Assembly: GCA_036389715.1 (NCBI GenBank)
Contig: DASVWH010000038.1
Location: 1-7,497 of the forward strand
DNA length: 7,497 nt
From: DASVWH01 sp036389715
Lineage (GTDB): Bacteria; Acidobacteriota; Blastocatellia; Pyrinomonadales; Pyrinomonadaceae
Reading direction: 5' to 3'
Each line of letters opens with the position of its first letter. Position 1 is the first letter of the stretch. The notes under the pieces are model-generated. The model saw only the letters and a list, made by a program, of their open reading frames with translations. It had not been told where the DNA came from and did no database searches. Of this stretch, positions 1 through 5,848 are shown piece by piece. The position numbers and the translations under genes were made by a program.

Positions 1-2
1 TA

Positions 3-1043
3 CGGGCCGCGATGGCCGAACGGGGCGGCGCGGGCCTCAAAAGCATGCTCGACCAGCAACTTGACCAGCCGACGGACATGGACCTGCTCGTCGGATTGCC
101 GCAGCAGAGAGGCGGGCAATGGGTCGTCGCTTTGCGCAACACGGGTGCGGTGGACGCGGCCGTGACGGTCCTGGCCGTGACCGCGACCGGCGAACGCCTG
201 ACGGCGCAGGCGACTATCCCCGCGCGCAATTTCGGCGAAGCCGTCTTCACGACGCAGTCCAAACTGGCCCGCGTCGAAGTTGACCCGGACAAGCTCTACC
301 CGCAGCTTGATTACACGAACGACGTTGCGCCGCGCTCGGGCCTGACGGAAGACGCGCTGGCCGAAGCGACGGCGCTCTTCGCGCGCCAGAATTATGCGGG
401 CGTAGAGACGACCGCGCGCGAGCTGCTCGCGCGTTCGCCGAGGATGCAGGAGGCGCGTCTGTTGCTGGCGCGCTCTCTGCTGGCGCTCAACCGGCTCGAC
501 GAAGCCGAGAAGGAGTTTCGCGCGGCCCTGGATGAGCGACTGCCGCTGCCGGTCACGCTGGCCTGGGCCAATATCGGTCTCGCCGAGCTTGGCCTGCGCA
601 AAGGACAGGCTGCCGAAGCCGCGCGCCGTTTCAACGAGGCCGTCCGGGCGGACGCCGATTATGCTTCGACGCTGGCGGCGCGGCTGGGCCGGATCAAGGC
701 CGAAGCTGCCGCCAACGCCGCGCCCGCGCCGGACGAGTCGGCCCGCGCCTTCATAGCCCAATTCGACCAGGCCATCAAAAGCGGCAGGAAGACTGAGCTG
801 GATGCGCTCATCGTGCCGGGAGAGCTGACGGATTTCGTCCGCGGCATAGTCGGCAGCCAGCCGGAAAGCTGGCAAACGCGCGTCCTCCGCACCGAGCAAC
901 TAGACGCCACGCGGCTGGCCGCCGATGTCAGCATCAACGCCAGGCAGTTTGGCCGCGACCAATCAGGCACGGCCGTCCTGGTGCTGCGCCGCATCGCCGG
1001 GGCCTGGAAACTGGCGGCGATTGACTACTTCGAGGTGCGATAG
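3..1043 (+). CDS. C-terminal part of an M1-aminopeptidase-like protein with TPRs and an NTF2-like domain (5' partial)
   Basis: The frame is open to the window edge, so the gene very probably starts upstream; the ATG at 12 has no ribosome site and I treat it as internal. Numbering from that ATG, residues about 22-107 form a beta-rich segment (WVVALRNTGA...) ending in VEVDPDKLYPQLDYTNDVAPR-type sequence, which resembles the C-terminal beta domain of M1 metallo-aminopeptidases. Residues about 113-216 are helical TPR repeats with Ala/Leu-rich A-helices and LDEAEKEFRAAL-type spacing. Residues about 240-343 look like an NTF2/DUF4440-like fold (FIAQFDQAIKSG, ending in W-K-L-A-A-I-D-Y-F). The catalytic HExxH would lie upstream and is not visible, so peptidase activity cannot be judged. 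The TPR part probably mediates protein contacts. The stop lies 8 bases before kdsC, so the two are likely co-transcribed. TPR assignment is firm; the M1 link and NTF2 fold are inferred from pattern memory. Confidence 0.72.
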   Translation, partial: RAAMAERGGAGLKSMLDQQLDQPTDMDLLVGLPQQRGGQWVVALRNTGAVDAAVTVLAVTATGERLTAQATIPARNFGEAVFTTQSKLARVEVDPDKLYPQLDYTNDVAPRSGLTEDALAEATALFARQNYAGVETTARELLARSPRMQEARLLLARSLLALNRLDEAEKEFRAALDERLPLPVTLAWANIGLAELGLRKGQAAEAARRFNEAVRADADYASTLAARLGRIKAEAAANAAPAPDESARAFIAQFDQAIKSGRKTELDALIVPGELTDFVRGIVGSQPESWQTRVLRTEQLDATRLAADVSINARQFGRDQSGTAVLVLRRIAGAWKLAAIDYFEVR

Positions 1044-1051
1044 GATAAGTC

Positions 1052-1588
1052 ATGTTAGAGGCTGCCGAAATCGAGCGACGCTGCGGGCGTCTGCGCCTGC
1101 TCCTGATGGATTGCGACGGCGTCTTGACGGACGGGCGCATCACGCTGCTCGATAACGGCGACGAGCAGAAGAGCTTTCATACGCGCGACGGCCACGGCCT
1201 GGTGCTGCTGCACCGCGCGGGCCTGATGTCCGGCATTATCTCGGGGCGCACGGCGACGGCCGTCGAGCGGCGCGCGCGCGATCTCGGCATCGGCTACGTC
1301 CGGCAGGGCGCATTGAATAAGATTAAGGACTACGAAGAGCTGCTCGCCGAGGCCGGGCTCGAAGAGCAGGCGGTGGCCTTCATTGGTGACGATGTGACCG
1401 ACATCCCGCTGATGCAGCGCTCGGGGCTGGGCTTTGCCGTGGCCGACGCGACCCCCGAGACCCGCGCGGCCGCAGACTATGTGACGCAACTGCCGGGCGG
1501 CTTCGGCGCTGTTCGTGAAGTGGCCGAGCTGATTCTGAAAGCGCAGGGACACTGGGCCGAATTGATGCGCCGCTATCTCAAGGGATGA
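1052..1588 (+). CDS. kdsC: 3-deoxy-D-manno-octulosonate 8-phosphate phosphatase (KdsC-type HAD hydrolase)
   Basis: This cytosolic HAD-superfamily phosphatase should hydrolyse Kdo-8-phosphate to Kdo plus phosphate, supplying the LPS inner-core sugar. All four HAD motifs are visible in 178 residues, a normal length for the small cap-less KdsC group, which acts as a tetramer. Motif I is DCDGVLTDG with nucleophile D20 and acid/base D22. Motif II is ISGR with S64. Motif III is K90 in the Q-G-x-x-N-K segment. Motif IV is GDDVTD with D113 and D117 binding Mg2+. The FHTRDGHG segment (42-49) matches the KdsC pattern of a conserved R-D-G loop. The start follows the previous stop by 8 bases with only a weak ribosome site, suggesting translational coupling to the TPR gene. 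No kdsA, kdsB or kdsD is visible nearby, so the pathway genes are probably scattered or outside the window. A related specificity, such as the YrbI-like phosphatase part of CMP-sialic acid-type enzymes, is the main alternative. Confidence 0.85.
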   Translation: MLEAAEIERRCGRLRLLLMDCDGVLTDGRITLLDNGDEQKSFHTRDGHGLVLLHRAGLMSGIISGRTATAVERRARDLGIGYVRQGALNKIKDYEELLAEAGLEEQAVAFIGDDVTDIPLMQRSGLGFAVADATPETRAAADYVTQLPGGFGAVREVAELILKAQGHWAELMRRYLKG

Positions 1589-1604
1589 AAAGCGCGCACG
1601 CGCT

Positions 1605-1633
1605 CTCTCTGTCACTCTCGCAAGTGATGAGAG
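1605..1633 (+). terminator. hairpin shortly after kdsC, possible RNA 3' end
   Basis: Starting 17 bases after the kdsC stop, CTCTC (1605-1609) and GTCACT (1611-1616) can pair with AGTGAT (1623-1628) and GAGAG (1629-1633). This gives 11 pairs, one of them a G-U, with a bulged T at 1610 and the six-base loop CTCGCA. There is no U-tract after it, so it is not a canonical intrinsic terminator. It could stabilise the transcript 3' end, cause pausing, or terminate without a T-run. Confidence 0.4.
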
Positions 1634-1741
1634 CGGCCCGAACCGCAGCAGCGCGGTCGCCGTCAATTCGAGCAGCGCCGTTTGACTTTGGCCTGAGCAT
1701 TACGCATCCTGAAGAAGAGCTTCGTTTGTAAGGAGGGGAAG

Positions 1742-2122
1742 ATGGTTGATGCCTCGCGCCAGGTGCTTTTCGTCGAAGACACTGCCGACACTCGCGACCT
1801 GGTCGAATTCAGTTTGAGCCAGGAGGGCTTCACGGTCGTGACGGCGCAGACGGCCGACGAGGGCCTGGCGTTGGCGCGCGCGCAAGTCTTCGCCTTAATC
1901 CTGCTCGACATCGGCCTGCCCGATAGGGACGGCCTTGAACTCTGTCGAGAGATTCGCGGCTTCGACCCGAAGACGCCGATAGTCTTCTACACGGCCTTCG
2001 CCGAGCTGCTCGACGAAACGGAAGCCTACAAGGCCGGGGCGCAGGGCTGCCTGCGTAAGCCGGAGGACACGGCGCGGCTCGGCGAAGTGGCGCGGCAGGT
2101 CGTCGCCGATGCGGCCCGCTAG
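1742..2122 (+). CDS. stand-alone response regulator receiver domain (CheY-like)
   Basis: The 126-residue protein is a complete receiver domain and nothing else, so it must signal by binding a partner rather than DNA. All phosphotransfer residues are present: the acidic pair E12-D13 that binds Mg2+, the phospho-acceptor D56 in LLDIGLPDRDG, the switch threonine T84 in FYTA, and K106 in the R-K-P motif. The P60-x-x-D-G turn after the phosphorylation site is typical. The start is firm, because an AGGAGG at 1731-1736 sits five bases before the ATG at 1742. No histidine kinase or output protein is adjacent, so the cognate kinase is unknown. The gene stands between the hairpin after kdsC and the tRNA promoter region and appears to be a single-gene unit. 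Possible roles are phosphorelay intermediate, motility switch or regulator of a hybrid kinase; the sequence does not decide among them. Confidence 0.9.
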   Translation: MVDASRQVLFVEDTADTRDLVEFSLSQEGFTVVTAQTADEGLALARAQVFALILLDIGLPDRDGLELCREIRGFDPKTPIVFYTAFAELLDETEAYKAGAQGCLRKPEDTARLGEVARQVVADAAR

Positions 2123-2164
2123 GGATGCGGCAGGCCCGGAATCGAATGCCTGCGCCCGTCCCGG

Positions 2165-2194
2165 TTGACACCCGGCCACAGGCTTGATTATCTT
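2165..2194 (+). promoter_or_regulatory. candidate sigma-70 promoter for tRNA-Gly
   Basis: A perfect -35 TTGACA lies at 2165-2170, followed by an 18-base spacer and TATCTT at 2189-2194 (four of six matches to TATAAT, including the first three positions and the last). Transcription would start near 2201, giving a leader of about 70 bases before the tRNA. The leader can form GCATCA/TGATGC (2199-2204 with 2214-2219) and GCGGG/CCCGC (2225-2229 with 2235-2239). It sits in the gap between the response regulator stop and the tRNA, where a promoter is expected. Confidence 0.5.
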
Positions 2195-2271
2195 TCAAGC
2201 ATCAACGCAGCGATGATGCGCGGCGCGGGGCTTTCCCGCCGGTCGCCTTCATCCTTCCGACTTGCTCTTGA

Positions 2272-2343
2272 GCGGGTGTGGCGCAATGGTAGCGCATCAG
2301 CTTCCCAAGCTGAGGGTTGCGAGTTCGAGTCTCGTCGCCCGCT
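2272..2343 (+). tRNA. tRNA-Gly, anticodon CCC
   Basis: The complete cloverleaf can be folded by eye. Acceptor arm 2272-2278 (GCGGGTG) pairs with 2336-2342 (CGCCCGC) with one G-U. The D arm is GCGC-AATGGTA-GCGC. The anticodon stem is TCAGC (2297-2301) with GCTGA (2309-2313) around the loop TTCCCAA. The T arm is GCGAG/CTCGT around TTCGAGT. The anticodon is CCC at 2304-2306, decoding GGG glycine codons. The discriminator base is T at 2343, as expected for bacterial tRNA-Gly, and the loop has T33. The 3' CCA is not encoded, so it must be added by the CCA-adding enzyme. A short T-run (2343-2347) follows at once and may help end transcription. No integrase or repeated tRNA 3' end is seen, so I find no sign that this tRNA served as an integration site here. 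Confidence 0.96.
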
Positions 2344-2547
2344 TTTTACTAAATAATTCAATGTTTTCCGGCCATCTTACGCTTTTTCTTAGTCCCGGCC
2401 TTGACCTCAGAAGCCGCATCAGACGCATCAGAGGGTGAGTCTTTGGAGTGCCGGACGGAAAGCGTTTTTAGACCACCCAACCCTATTTTCGGCAAGCTGA
2501 GCGAATTTCATCGCTCGATTCAAGAGAACGCAGTAGATTACAGGTAC

Positions 2548-4464
2548 ATGAGAAAAGCTACTTTCGGCGAGCGCCTGCGTTACGCCTTCGATAAAAGTCT
2601 GTCGGGCGGGACGATTTCACTGATCGGCTGGCTCGGCCTGGCGTCCATCCTGATCGTCGTCACGGCGACCGTGATTCTGTTGTTGACGGGCATCACGCCC
2701 GAAGCCCCGGAAGGGCAGGAGCCGCAGGCTCTGAACTTCCTCGAAGCCCTCTGGCAGAGCTTGATGCGGGCGCTCGACCCCGGCACGCTCGCAGGCGATG
2801 CGGGCTGGCGCTACCGCGTGCTGATGCTCCTCGTGACGGCGGGCGGCATCTTCATCGTCAGCTTGCTGATTAGCGTCTTATCGAACGGCTTGCAGGGCAA
2901 GCTCGAAGAACTGCGCAAGGGGCGCTCGTTCGTCGTCGAAGAGAATCACACGCTGATTCTCGGTTGGTCCACGCGGATTTTTCTGATTATCTCCGAGCTG
3001 GTCATCGCCAACGAGAACCAGAAGAGACCGCGCGTCGTCATTCTCGCCGACAAAGATAAGGTCGAGATGGAGGAGGAAATCCGTGCCAAGGTGGGCGACA
3101 CTAAGAACACACGCATCGTCTGTCGTTCGGGAAATCCGATTGACCTCGTAGACCTCGAAATCGTCAACCCGCACGCCGCCAAATCAATCCTCATTCTCTC
3201 GCCCGGCGATACGCCCGACGCGGACGCGCAGGTTATCAAGATGATTCTGGCGATCACGAACAACCCGAACCGCCGCGCGGAGCCCTATCACATCGTCGCC
3301 GAAATCCGCGCCGAAAAGAACATGGAGGTCGCACGCATCGTCGGCCAAAACGAAGCGAAGCTGATTATGTCGGGCGACATCATCGCGCGCATCACCGTGC
3401 AGACCTGCCTGCAAGTGGGCCTCAGCATCGTTTACACGGAGCTGCTCGATTATGACGGCGACGAGATTTATCTACAGGAAGAGCCGCAGCTCGTCGGCAA
3501 AACATTCGGCGAGGCGCTCTTCGCTTATGAGCATTGCGCCGTGATGGGTCTCAGGCGAGCGGCGGGCAGCGTTAAAGTAAATCCGCCGATGGAGACCGTC
3601 ATCGCGGAGGGCGACAAAATCATCGTCATTGCCGAGGACGACGACAAGGTTATCTTTTCCGGTTTCTCCCATGCCAAAGTCGAGGAGAGCGCGATTCGAC
3701 AGGCGGCCGAAGACCTTCGACAGCCCGAACGAATCTTGATTCTGGGCTGGAATAAACGCGGCGCAACCATCGTCCGCGAGCTGGATAACTACGTGGCCGA
3801 CGGGTCTTTCCTCAAGATCGTCGCCGATACGCCCGAAGTCGAAATAGAGCAGAGCGGCATCGCCGAAAACCTGCGCCGCCTGGCAATCGAGTTTGAGGCG
3901 GGCGATACGACCGACCGGAAATTGCTCGACGATCTTGACCTGACCTCCTTTCAACACATCATCCTGCTCTGCTATGCCGAGCAGCTGGACGCGCAGGCGG
4001 CCGACGCCAAGACGATGATTACGCTGCTGCACCTGCGCGACATCGAGCAGAAGAAGGGCGAGGCTTACAGCATCGTCAGCGAGATGATAGATGTGCGCAA
4101 CCGCGCGCTGGCGGCCGTCGCCAAGGCCGACGATTTCATCGTCAGCGACGAATTGACCGGCCTGCTCCTGACACAGGTTTCGGAGAACGCCGAGCTGCTC
4201 GAAGTCTTCGAGGATTTGTTCAACGCCGAAGGCTCGGAGATTTATCTCAAACCGGCGCAGAATTACGTTGTCCCCGAACGGGAGGTCGATTTTTACAGCA
4301 TCACCGCATCGGCACGCAGGCGCGGGGAGACAGCCATCGGCTACCGCCTGGAACGCTACGCCAACGATGCCGCCCGCGCTTACGGCGTGCGCGTCAATCC
4401 GCCGAAAAGCGAGCTGGTCAGCTTCGGAACAGGAGATAAAATCATCGTTCTGGCGGAAGATTAA
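2548..4464 (+). CDS. CASTOR/POLLUX-type ion channel with two RCK units
   Basis: This is a bacterial homologue of the plant CASTOR/POLLUX (DMI1) channels, predicted to sit in the inner membrane and gate ion flow through cytosolic ligand- or ion-sensing domains. Numbering from the ATG at 2548 (638 residues), TM1 is about 22-48, a pore-loop segment about 63-86 contains DPGTLAGDAG (77-86) and lacks a potassium-type TVGYG filter, and TM2 is about 88-112. The linker GKLEELRKGRS leads into the first RCK unit, with nucleotide-binding-like ILGW at 137-140; a second unit repeats ILGW at 398-401. Each unit ends in a matching VNPP...GDKII segment (342-364 and 614-638). I chose ATG 2548 because the family N-terminus resembles MRKATFGERLRYAFD and because the 49 codons before it have AT-richer third positions. 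A TTG at 2401 would extend the frame to 687 residues but has no ribosome site. The ion carried is unknown. Family assignment is strong; the start is less sure. Confidence 0.85.
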   Translation: MRKATFGERLRYAFDKSLSGGTISLIGWLGLASILIVVTATVILLLTGITPEAPEGQEPQALNFLEALWQSLMRALDPGTLAGDAGWRYRVLMLLVTAGGIFIVSLLISVLSNGLQGKLEELRKGRSFVVEENHTLILGWSTRIFLIISELVIANENQKRPRVVILADKDKVEMEEEIRAKVGDTKNTRIVCRSGNPIDLVDLEIVNPHAAKSILILSPGDTPDADAQVIKMILAITNNPNRRAEPYHIVAEIRAEKNMEVARIVGQNEAKLIMSGDIIARITVQTCLQVGLSIVYTELLDYDGDEIYLQEEPQLVGKTFGEALFAYEHCAVMGLRRAAGSVKVNPPMETVIAEGDKIIVIAEDDDKVIFSGFSHAKVEESAIRQAAEDLRQPERILILGWNKRGATIVRELDNYVADGSFLKIVADTPEVEIEQSGIAENLRRLAIEFEAGDTTDRKLLDDLDLTSFQHIILLCYAEQLDAQAADAKTMITLLHLRDIEQKKGEAYSIVSEMIDVRNRALAAVAKADDFIVSDELTGLLLTQVSENAELLEVFEDLFNAEGSEIYLKPAQNYVVPEREVDFYSITASARRRGETAIGYRLERYANDAARAYGVRVNPPKSELVSFGTGDKIIVLAED

Positions 4465-4939
4465 GCCGCCTTCCGTTTATCTCAAGCGTGCGCAGCCCCC
4501 TGTCACCCCGTCGCCGCGGCTGCATCCAGCGGCAGCCTCACTCTTTACCGCTTAAAGGGGCTCACCTGCGGCGATTTTTATTGGCTTCGATTTTACTCTT
4601 CCCGCTCACACCTTCCGGCCGCGGCCAATCCATTTCAGCGCAGCCGCCCGAGCCCGATACCCTGATGGCCGAGAAGATTAGTTTGACCGGTGGAAGGCCG
4701 CAGAGCTGGCGAAGAGAACAGCTTAGCCGGTCCGAGCGTTTCACAATCTCTGAAGATTCGTGCCGGGCTTTTGCAAATGGGCCGCGTATCGTAAAGAAAC
4801 GCAGGCGGGCGCGAGCGTATGCTTTTTTCGCACTTGTTGACCGTTTTCGCCCGAAATCCGGGCTTTTAGTGAGGCTCGGAGTGGCACGTCGGTTGCGGTT
4901 ATGCAGACGTTCTAAGATAGCTGAAGGAGGAAGATAATC
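4465..4939. other. 475-base stretch without a convincing gene
   Basis: This interval separates the channel gene from the lipoprotein gene. It can form GGCTGC/GCAGCC (4518-4523 with 4532-4537, loop 4524-4531) about 50 bases after the channel stop, without a T-tract. A second hairpin, GCCCG/CGGGC (4849-4853 with 4859-4863), is followed by TTTT and could be a weak terminator or part of the lipoprotein 5' leader. A 149-codon open frame from 4488 to 4937 crosses the whole gap, but it starts inside repeat-prone sequence, ends through the Shine-Dalgarno of the next gene, uses codons unlike its neighbours and shows no family I recognise. No clear -35/-10 pair for the lipoprotein gene was found. An sRNA, long 5' leader or decayed gene cannot be excluded. 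Confidence 0.4.
4924..4930 (+). promoter_or_regulatory. strong Shine-Dalgarno deciding a GTG start
   Basis: AAGGAGG at 4924-4930 is a near-perfect anti-16S complement, nine bases before the GTG at 4940. It fixes the lipoprotein start on a GTG rather than an internal ATG and implies efficient translation. Confidence 0.8.
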
Positions 4940-5599
4940 GTGCGTATCAAGCTGATGGGCGGGGCCTGTTTAATGGCACTGGCGTTGATGGCCGCGGGAT
5001 GTTCGGGCGATTCGACCAATACGAGTACGACCGCTAACGCTAATATGGGGACAACGAATTCCAACGTCACGACCACGACCAGCACTGCCACTACGAACGC
5101 TGAAACGCCGGGCACGTCAACCGAGTATGAAACGACCACTTCCGAGACGGGCGGGGTCAAGACCGAGACGCGGACCTACAGGAATAACAGCCGCATCTCC
5201 AAAGTCATCGTCACGACGCGCGACGGCAAGCGTACAGCGAGGGTTTATTCGGCCAGCGGCGAAGAGCGAGAGCTGAGGGATAACGATGATCTCGACGACC
5301 TGTTGAGCAAGGGCGGAGACGCCATCGCCGACGCGGCCGGGTTCGTCGCCGATAAGAGCAAGGACGCCGCCAGGGCTACCAAGGAAGGCGCTGAGACGAT
5401 AGGGGAGAAGACGGTAGACGGCGCGAAGACCATCGGCAGTAAGACCGCTGAAGGCGCAAAGACAGTCGGCAGCAAGACGGTCGAAGGCGCGAAGACTATC
5501 GGGAGCAAGACGGCCGACGGCGCAAAGGCCATCGGGAATAAGACGGTCGAGGGCGCGAAGAAGACCGGCAGTGCCATCAAGGATGCCATCACGCCTTAA
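4940..5599 (+). CDS. lipoprotein with LEA-like tandem 11-residue repeats
   Basis: The 219-residue product begins with a short basic N-terminus (MRIK), a hydrophobic stretch and the lipobox-like A-A-G-C with C21, so it is probably lipidated and membrane-anchored on the outside of the inner membrane or in the outer membrane. Residues about 22-72 are a Ser/Thr/Asn-rich flexible linker. Residues about 73-108 look like a small beta segment (TETRTYRNNSRISKVIVTTRDGKRTARVY). An acidic patch follows (ERELRDNDDLDD). From about 124 the protein is Ala/Lys/Gly-rich and helix-prone, and residues 150-215 are six tandem 11-mers of the form GAKTIGSKTxE. Eleven-residue periodicity is known from group 3 LEA proteins and apolipoproteins, which form amphipathic helices on membranes or on drying. 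A desiccation or envelope-stabilising role is therefore inferred, not shown. The gene has its own strong ribosome site and is followed by a strong terminator, so it looks like a single-gene unit. Confidence 0.82.
   Translation: MRIKLMGGACLMALALMAAGCSGDSTNTSTTANANMGTTNSNVTTTTSTATTNAETPGTSTEYETTTSETGGVKTETRTYRNNSRISKVIVTTRDGKRTARVYSASGEERELRDNDDLDDLLSKGGDAIADAAGFVADKSKDAARATKEGAETIGEKTVDGAKTIGSKTAEGAKTVGSKTVEGAKTIGSKTADGAKAIGNKTVEGAKKTGSAIKDAITP
5387..5584 (+). repeat. six in-frame 33-bp tandem repeats
   Basis: The units start at 5387, 5420, 5453, 5486, 5519 and 5552, each eleven codons beginning with GGC-GC. The last unit is degenerate. Between units 3 and 4 there are six differences in 33 bases, four of them at third codon positions, so the repeat has been conserved as protein rather than recently copied as DNA. 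The repeats encode the C-terminal helix of the lipoprotein. Confidence 0.92.
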
Positions 5600-5632
5600 C
5601 TCTACGGGCTAAATTTTCAGGGCAATGGGTCA

Positions 5633-5667
5633 GGGGCGGTCGCTTAATGGAAGCGGCCGCCCCTTTC
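5633..5667 (+). terminator. intrinsic terminator after the lipoprotein gene
   Basis: GGGGCGGTCGCTT (5633-5645) pairs along its full 13 bases with AAGCGGCCGCCCC (5651-5663), with one T-G wobble, around the five-base loop AATGG. It is followed by TTTC. The T-tract is short but the stem is very stable, and it lies 33 bases after the stop at 5599. Confidence 0.85.
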
Positions 5668-5762
5668 TCATGAGAGACGCGCCCGCCCCGAGAGGCTTCA
5701 GAGCGCGTGCGCGAGCCCTAGCGCGAACGTCGGCCGAGAGAGGCCGCGCCGCCTCTTCTTAA

Positions 5763-5771
5763 TGCTATAAT
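5763..5771 (+). promoter_or_regulatory. extended -10 promoter for the CxCC protein gene
   Basis: TGC followed by a perfect TATAAT (5766-5771) makes an extended -10 element, which can work without a good -35; none is visible upstream. Transcription would start near 5778, giving a leader of about 70 bases to the ATG at 5849. It stands out in very GC-rich surroundings and lies after the terminator of the preceding gene. Confidence 0.65.
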
Positions 5772-5779
5772 CACAGCCT

Positions 5780-5813
5780 CCGGCCGCCGTCGCTAGCAAT
5801 GGCTCGCGGCCGG
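5780..5813 (+). promoter_or_regulatory. 5'-leader hairpin of the CxCC protein gene
   Basis: CCGGCCGC (5780-5787) is a perfect inverted copy of GCGGCCGG (5806-5813). The loop can itself pair AGC with GCT (5795-5797 with 5802-5804). The hairpin begins almost at the predicted transcription start and ends 20 bases before the Shine-Dalgarno AGAGGAG at 5834-5840. It would protect the 5' end or allow regulation. It does not match a riboswitch class I recognise. Confidence 0.45.
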
Positions 5814-5848
5814 CAGTTATCTCTGTAATCAAGAGAGGAGTTCGGTCC

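Noticed and set aside
1055..1666. 203-codon open frame on the - strand opposite kdsC
   Set aside because: It is a GC-rich shadow of kdsC, whose four HAD motifs prove the + strand frame.
1689..1706. Sigma-54-like site (TGGCCTGAGCATTAC) before the response regulator
   Set aside because: The spacing fits, but the key -12 GC is AC here and the -24 box is imperfect. A TTGACT at 1682-1687 also has no good -10 at 17 bases, so no promoter is called.
2165..2356. 63-codon open frame across the tRNA
   Set aside because: It begins with the TTG of the -35 TTGACA and runs through a complete tRNA, so it is not a gene.
4837..4918. Promoter candidates for the lipoprotein gene (TTGACC at 4837; TTGCGG with TAAGAT at 4913)
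   Set aside because: The first has no -10 at an acceptable distance. The second has only 14 bases of spacer and would start transcription on the ribosome site.
4488..4937. 149-codon open frame in the gap, with a signal-peptide-like segment
   Set aside because: It has no ribosome site at its start, runs through the Shine-Dalgarno of the lipoprotein gene, uses codons unlike the neighbours and resembles no family I know. Kept only as a possible decayed gene.
5387..5584. Tandem 33-bp repeats as a CRISPR array or minisatellite of non-coding type
   Set aside because: Units are directly abutting with no spacers, remain in frame and vary mainly at third positions, so they are protein repeats.
5245..5592. 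Repetitive 115-codon open frame on the - strand
   Set aside because: Its repeats are just the complement of the 33-bp LEA-like units; the + frame has the lipobox and ribosome site.
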